NCBI GenBank assembly: GCA_047632015.1
Contig: JBLIBC010000118.1
Span: 1-8,078, forward strand
DNA: 8,078 bases
Direction: 5' to 3'
Source: JBLIAZ01 sp047632015
Lineage (GTDB): Bacteria; Bacteroidota; Bacteroidia; Flavobacteriales_C; GCA-002722245
A model generated the notes under the pieces. The model searched no databases. It had not been told where the DNA came from and saw only the letters and a list, made by a program, of their open reading frames with translations. Positions 5,801-8,078 of this stretch are shown here, piece by piece; the stretch's first letter is position 1, and each line of letters begins with the position of its first letter. Made by a program: the position numbers and the translations under genes.

Positions 5801-7933
5801 ATTTGGAGAAATAGTTCATTTCAATATGTGAAAGATAAGTCAGGTTGGGGACAGTCTCATTTTCATCAATATAAAAAGAATGTTTTCACGTTTTTAGACT
5901 ATCAGTTCGGCGAACAAAATTATGAGTTTATTGTGCAATCAAAGGAATTAAAATGTATTGCTTCTTATCATGCAGGAATGTCAAACAGGTACCCCCTTGT
6001 TAAGTTGGATGGGGCAACAGTGTGCCAGTATTCGACCGTGCCAGCAGAATGGGCTAACATAAATGTGGTCGTAGTTGATAAGGTAACCCTGGAGTTATGG
6101 CGGTATGATGAACATGGTGATTATGGACATATTCAGATGATTCCGTGGGTAAAAAAGAATCCCGGCTGGAATGAAGAAAATTTTCAGTTTTTTTCTGGCA
6201 ATACTACCTCAATGGATAGTTTAATTAGTTTCATCAATGATGTTCCTGATAGTAATTATATTATGATGTATAATTGGAAATCAAGTAAGTTGCCATACAT
6301 GTATAAAAGTGGCACTCCTTCAGGTGATAATTTAAAAAATTTAATGCAGTCAATGGGAGCTGATGTCGATTCAATGATGAATTACGACGATAATTTTCCA
6401 TATATCCTGTTTACACAAAAAGGTAACCCTTCCAAAACGATTGACTCATTTGCGTCTAGTTTGGGTGATATAATTGAATTAAAAGGAAAAATGTATAATA
6501 ATTGGCTGGACGGCACGATGACAAGTGTTACTATTGGTCCTGCAAAATCGTGGGAATCATTTCATTGGCATGTTAAAGATGGCGAAACTGGAAATGCTTT
6601 GGATTCAAGTCATATAAAATTAATAGCACAAGGAGCCGATGGTTCCGAGTGGGTAGTAATTGATACAAATGCAGTGCAAGGGGATGTGTTAGACTTAAGT
6701 TTGATTAATGCCGCAACTTATCCAAACCTGAAATTAGAAGTTTATTTAACCGATGATAGTTTACGAACACCTAATAAATTAAAACGATGGCAGGTGCTTT
6801 TTGAAGAAATACCAGAAGCAGCACTTAATCCATTGAGGTTAACAAATGTCGATCTTGCTGATTCTGTTCAACAAGGTGAAGAATTCGTTTTTACTACTGC
6901 TATCGAAAACATCAGTAGTAAGGACATGAGTGCAATGCAAATTGTATATTGGTTAATAGACGAGGATTTTAATTTGCAAAAAGCAAGCTACAAGCAATTA
7001 GCTGCTTTGCCTTCAGGTGGAGTCTTGTACGATAGTGTCAAAGTAAATACGACTAACCTTAATGGTAGTACAGGGTTGTGGTATGAAATAAACCCATACA
7101 GCGGAGATCAACCATGGCAGTTGGAAAAACACCATTTTAACAACATTCATTTGGCCAATTTTGCAGTGGCAAGAGATAAAATTAATCCAGTATTAGATGT
7201 TACTTTCGATGGTATTCACATTCTTGATGGAGATATAGTAAGCCCAAAGCCTTATGTAGTTATTACTCTTGATGATGAAAACCAATATTTAGCTTTGGAT
7301 GACCCGTCATTGATTCAATTGTTTTTAGAATTCCCAGACGCCCCGGATTCGTTAATATTACTTGATCCTTCAGAATATACTTTTATTGCAGGAGAAGCAC
7401 CAAAGAATAAAGCGCGAATTGAATTTCAAGGTGATTTCCCTAAAGACGGAATATATAAATTGAAAGTAATGTCTCAAGACAGGTCAAGTAATATTTCAGG
7501 TAAAGGAGATGGTTTGTTTGACTTTACAATAAATTTTGAGGTGATTAACAAATCGAGTATTACACAGGTGTTAAATTGGCCAAACCCATTTTCAACATCA
7601 ACACAATTTGTTTTTACCCTTACAGGTTCTGTGATTCCAGACCAGTTTATGATTCAAATATTAACTATCAGCGGAAAAATTGTACGCGAAATTTCAAAAG
7701 AGGAATATGGTTCTATAAACATTGGAAGAAACATCAGCGACTATAAGTGGGATGGTACAGACAGTTACGGTGACCGATTAGCAAATGGGGTTTATTTATA
7801 CAGGGTGTTATTAAATACTGATAACCATGACTTTGAAGAGCGTACTATCAATGTAACCGGGGAGTCTGGGCCTTCATCTCTAAAAAATAAATACTTTACA
7901 AAAGGGTTCGGAAAAATGTATTTGTTTAGGTGA
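2834..7933 (+). CDS. porU2: Large exported C25 (gingipain-like) cysteine peptidase, putative T9SS sortase PorU2
   Basis: This 1699-residue protein begins with a signal peptide (residues 1-18, cleavage likely at VQS/Q19). Domains in order: a PorU-type N-terminal beta region (about 25-140, including DGIYRISYLDLINAGI) and a further beta-rich region to about 405; a C25 peptidase domain (about 410-757) with FFGHAYG giving H633 and ANSCLIG giving C663, spaced like the His/Cys dyad of gingipains, plus PTGR (529-532) and a closing LHGDPAV; a CARDB-like Ig module (about 765-885, VRNIG and ELNNIG); a fibronectin-III-like segment (about 888-1000, YFWRV); an ILEI/FAM3-like segment (about 1020-1212); a beta-sandwich region (about 1225-1330); a second CARDB-like module (1340-1448); an Ig-like segment starting INPVLDVTFDG (1450-1560); and a FlgD/T9SS-like end from NWPNPFS (1581-1587) to NGVYLYRV (1651-1658), then a basic tail. 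PorU cleaves T9SS C-terminal signals and attaches cargo to lipopolysaccharide; PorU2 is inferred to do something similar at the cell surface. The ATG directly follows the porV-like stop. Domain edges are estimates. Confidence 0.88.
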   Translation: MKNWLVLLLLLVSGLVQSQTEENQWINYNQNYFKFPIHKDGIYRISYLDLINAGIGISSVDSRSIQIFGKGKEQHLYVSDGGDNVIGPSSGNQGDYIEFYAEKNDGWYDYKLFSDSVHQANPQYSMYNDTLYYFLTWNNSINNKRVVLENDIDFSSYPQSNYFWNEVDVAHNVNFSPGEMTFFGRPSPEFSPGMGWVGSTFYHEGSSVVSVNTPNAYTSGPNSMVYSRVVGLKPNAHIVNLQVSGRILKEKTFYNYDIVHFERSFSSSLLGATTAVKHLSVVTSGNSKERLAVSYLKLRYPSAYSLNDAAEFMLNVPSGGGSKDYIKITDFNNQNKTVWLFDLTNHSKISVQASGGKFEALVTNNGKERQCYLTSEAKIAAISSDVIKPVSGNSSIFKNYKSIAIAKGGADFLIVAANSLMASAEEYATYRTSTGYTAIAVDVEQLYDQYCFGIRKHPMAIRNFALEANDNWGTSLKNLLLLGKSVNVEASRTGTSALRNLVPTWGPIGADVGFTNAINGRSVLEPLIPTGRVSANSNAQVRQYLTKIQSYESAPAAPWMKNILHFGGGADIGEQAAFKNYLSTYESIIEAPQYGGKVHTFLKSSSDPLQINLSDSVTNLINSGVSLMCFFGHAYGSNFDQSIDEPENYSNTGRYSFILANSCLIGNIHTGGTGSGSERFVLAEDKGSIGFLGSSTLGVPPYLDLYSRNFYTELANDSYGLTIGEIIKNSIISIQDSSNVFNRDVCMHMTLHGDPAVVLNSHSLPDYSLYSDEQLLSPQVYFVPEEVTNEVDSFSINIIVRNIGKAITEDLEVNVKRVFGTGKDTIYSSLISNVYYKDTLEIKFPVNILEGAGLNTFEVVLDPIGSIDELSELNNIGTIPLLIKSSDITPVIPFEFAVIPDQFPILKASTGNPYASLTTYVFEIDTNENFQSSSLYKENISSAGGVIHWDPKSSAGLKAFFNSFPSTASIQNPNVYFWRVSPLVSSGERIWRNSSFQYVKDKSGWGQSHFHQYKKNVFTFLDYQFGEQNYEFIVQSKELKCIASYHAGMSNRYPLVKLDGATVCQYSTVPAEWANINVVVVDKVTLELWRYDEHGDYGHIQMIPWVKKNPGWNEENFQFFSGNTTSMDSLISFINDVPDSNYIMMYNWKSSKLPYMYKSGTPSGDNLKNLMQSMGADVDSMMNYDDNFPYILFTQKGNPSKTIDSFASSLGDIIELKGKMYNNWLDGTMTSVTIGPAKSWESFHWHVKDGETGNALDSSHIKLIAQGADGSEWVVIDTNAVQGDVLDLSLINAATYPNLKLEVYLTDDSLRTPNKLKRWQVLFEEIPEAALNPLRLTNVDLADSVQQGEEFVFTTAIENISSKDMSAMQIVYWLIDEDFNLQKASYKQLAALPSGGVLYDSVKVNTTNLNGSTGLWYEINPYSGDQPWQLEKHHFNNIHLANFAVARDKINPVLDVTFDGIHILDGDIVSPKPYVVITLDDENQYLALDDPSLIQLFLEFPDAPDSLILLDPSEYTFIAGEAPKNKARIEFQGDFPKDGIYKLKVMSQDRSSNISGKGDGLFDFTINFEVINKSSITQVLNWPNPFSTSTQFVFTLTGSVIPDQFMIQILTISGKIVREISKEEYGSINIGRNISDYKWDGTDSYGDRLANGVYLYRVLLNTDNHDFEERTINVTGESGPSSLKNKYFTKGFGKMYLFR

Positions 7934-7958
7934 AAAAACGATTTCTTTTTTTTTTTTT
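7932..7958 (+). terminator. Weak A-rich/T-rich hairpin and 13-T tract after porU2
   Basis: Starting inside the porU2 stop codon, GAAAAAACGATTTC leads into an uninterrupted run of 13 T (7946-7958). A 4-bp GAAA/TTTC stem or an A6/T6 pairing is possible, so this could end the porV-like/porU2 transcript. The stem has almost no G-C pairs, so its strength is doubtful. The T tract may instead act as an AT-rich element upstream of the next promoter. Confidence 0.35.
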
Positions 7959-7980
7959 AGCTCTTGAATTTGTTGCAACA

Positions 7981-7988
7981 TATATTTG
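7981..7988 (+). promoter_or_regulatory. Bacteroidota -7 box for the downstream lipoprotein gene
   Basis: TATATTTG matches the TAnnTTTG consensus exactly and ends 24 bases before the ATG at 8013, a normal distance. TTG triplets at 7964-7966 and 7973-7975 and a TTTG at 7969-7972 are closer than the usual spacing for a -33 element. At the usual spacing the sequence is the end of the T tract (TTTTAG). The -7 match is good; the -33 match is poor. Confidence 0.5.
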
Positions 7989-8012
7989 TATTTCAATCAA
8001 TTAAAATTTAAA

Positions 8013-8078
8013 ATGATGAAAAAAGGATTGTTAAGTGTAGTAACAGTTTTATTTTTAGCTTCCTGTGGAGGTAATCAA
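8013..8078 (+). CDS. Lipoprotein, N-terminal fragment (3' end outside window)
   Basis: Only 22 codons are visible: MMKKGLLSVVTVLFLASCGG and two more. They form a complete lipoprotein signal peptide, with a positive start (K3, K4), a hydrophobic core (residues 6-16) and a lipobox L15-A16-S17-C18. C18 would be lipidated and become the mature N-terminus. Translation may start at either of two adjacent ATGs (8013 or 8016). The gene has its own promoter-like box and follows a T-rich tract, so it is probably a separate unit from porU2. The mature protein and its function are outside the window. Confidence 0.75.
   Translation, partial: MMKKGLLSVVTVLFLASCGGNQ

Noticed and set aside
5225..7146. The two CARDB-like modules as a recent internal duplication
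   Set aside because: They share only sparse motif positions (VxNIG/IENIS and LNNI/FNNI) and no nucleotide-level similarity, so any duplication is ancient.

Overview
The window is AT-rich chromosomal DNA from a member of the Bacteroidota, most likely near Flavobacteriales. The clues are a type IX secretion system (T9SS) type PorV/C25-peptidase gene pair, TAnnTTTG-like promoter boxes, starts without clear Shine-Dalgarno sequences, and a pssA-purS pair that resembles flavobacterial proteins. The lineage comes from recalled protein resemblance, not from a search. Coding density is high: no stretch over about 120 bases lacks a gene. I see no rRNA, tRNA, CRISPR array, insertion sequence or phage gene.

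Left part (1-1762). The 3' part of a Gfo/Idh/MocA-family oxidoreductase gene enters from the left on the plus strand. It converges on a two-gene minus-strand operon, pssA then purS, joined by a 4-base ATGA overlap. A hairpin followed by a T-run lies between the converging ends. pssA makes phosphatidylserine, the precursor of phosphatidylethanolamine. purS encodes the small subunit of the purine enzyme FGAM synthase. These look like ordinary housekeeping genes. A 113-base divergent spacer, with two small inverted repeats, separates pssA from the next unit.

Right part (1763-7933). A two-gene plus-strand unit fills most of the window. The first gene encodes a PorV/PorQ-family outer-membrane barrel of 356 residues. 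Its stop codon directly abuts the ATG of a 1699-residue exported, multidomain C25 (gingipain-like) cysteine peptidase of the type called PorU2. The peptidase has a signal peptide, a PorU-like N-terminal region, a catalytic domain with a His633/Cys663 dyad and several Ig-like modules. It also carries a segment resembling the ILEI/FAM3 (interleukin-like EMT inducer) domain and ends in a FlgD/T9SS-like C-terminal domain with an extra basic tail. By analogy with PorU (sortase) and PorV (outer-membrane shuttle), the pair is best read as a second, paralogous T9SS sortase/shuttle module whose substrates are unknown.

Right edge (7934-8078). A 13-T tract and a TATATTTG promoter-like box precede the first 22 codons of a lipoprotein gene that runs off the window.

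The most interesting part is the PorV-like/PorU2-like pair and the domain layout of the peptidase. It fits a known but poorly characterised family, and nothing here proves a wholly new system.
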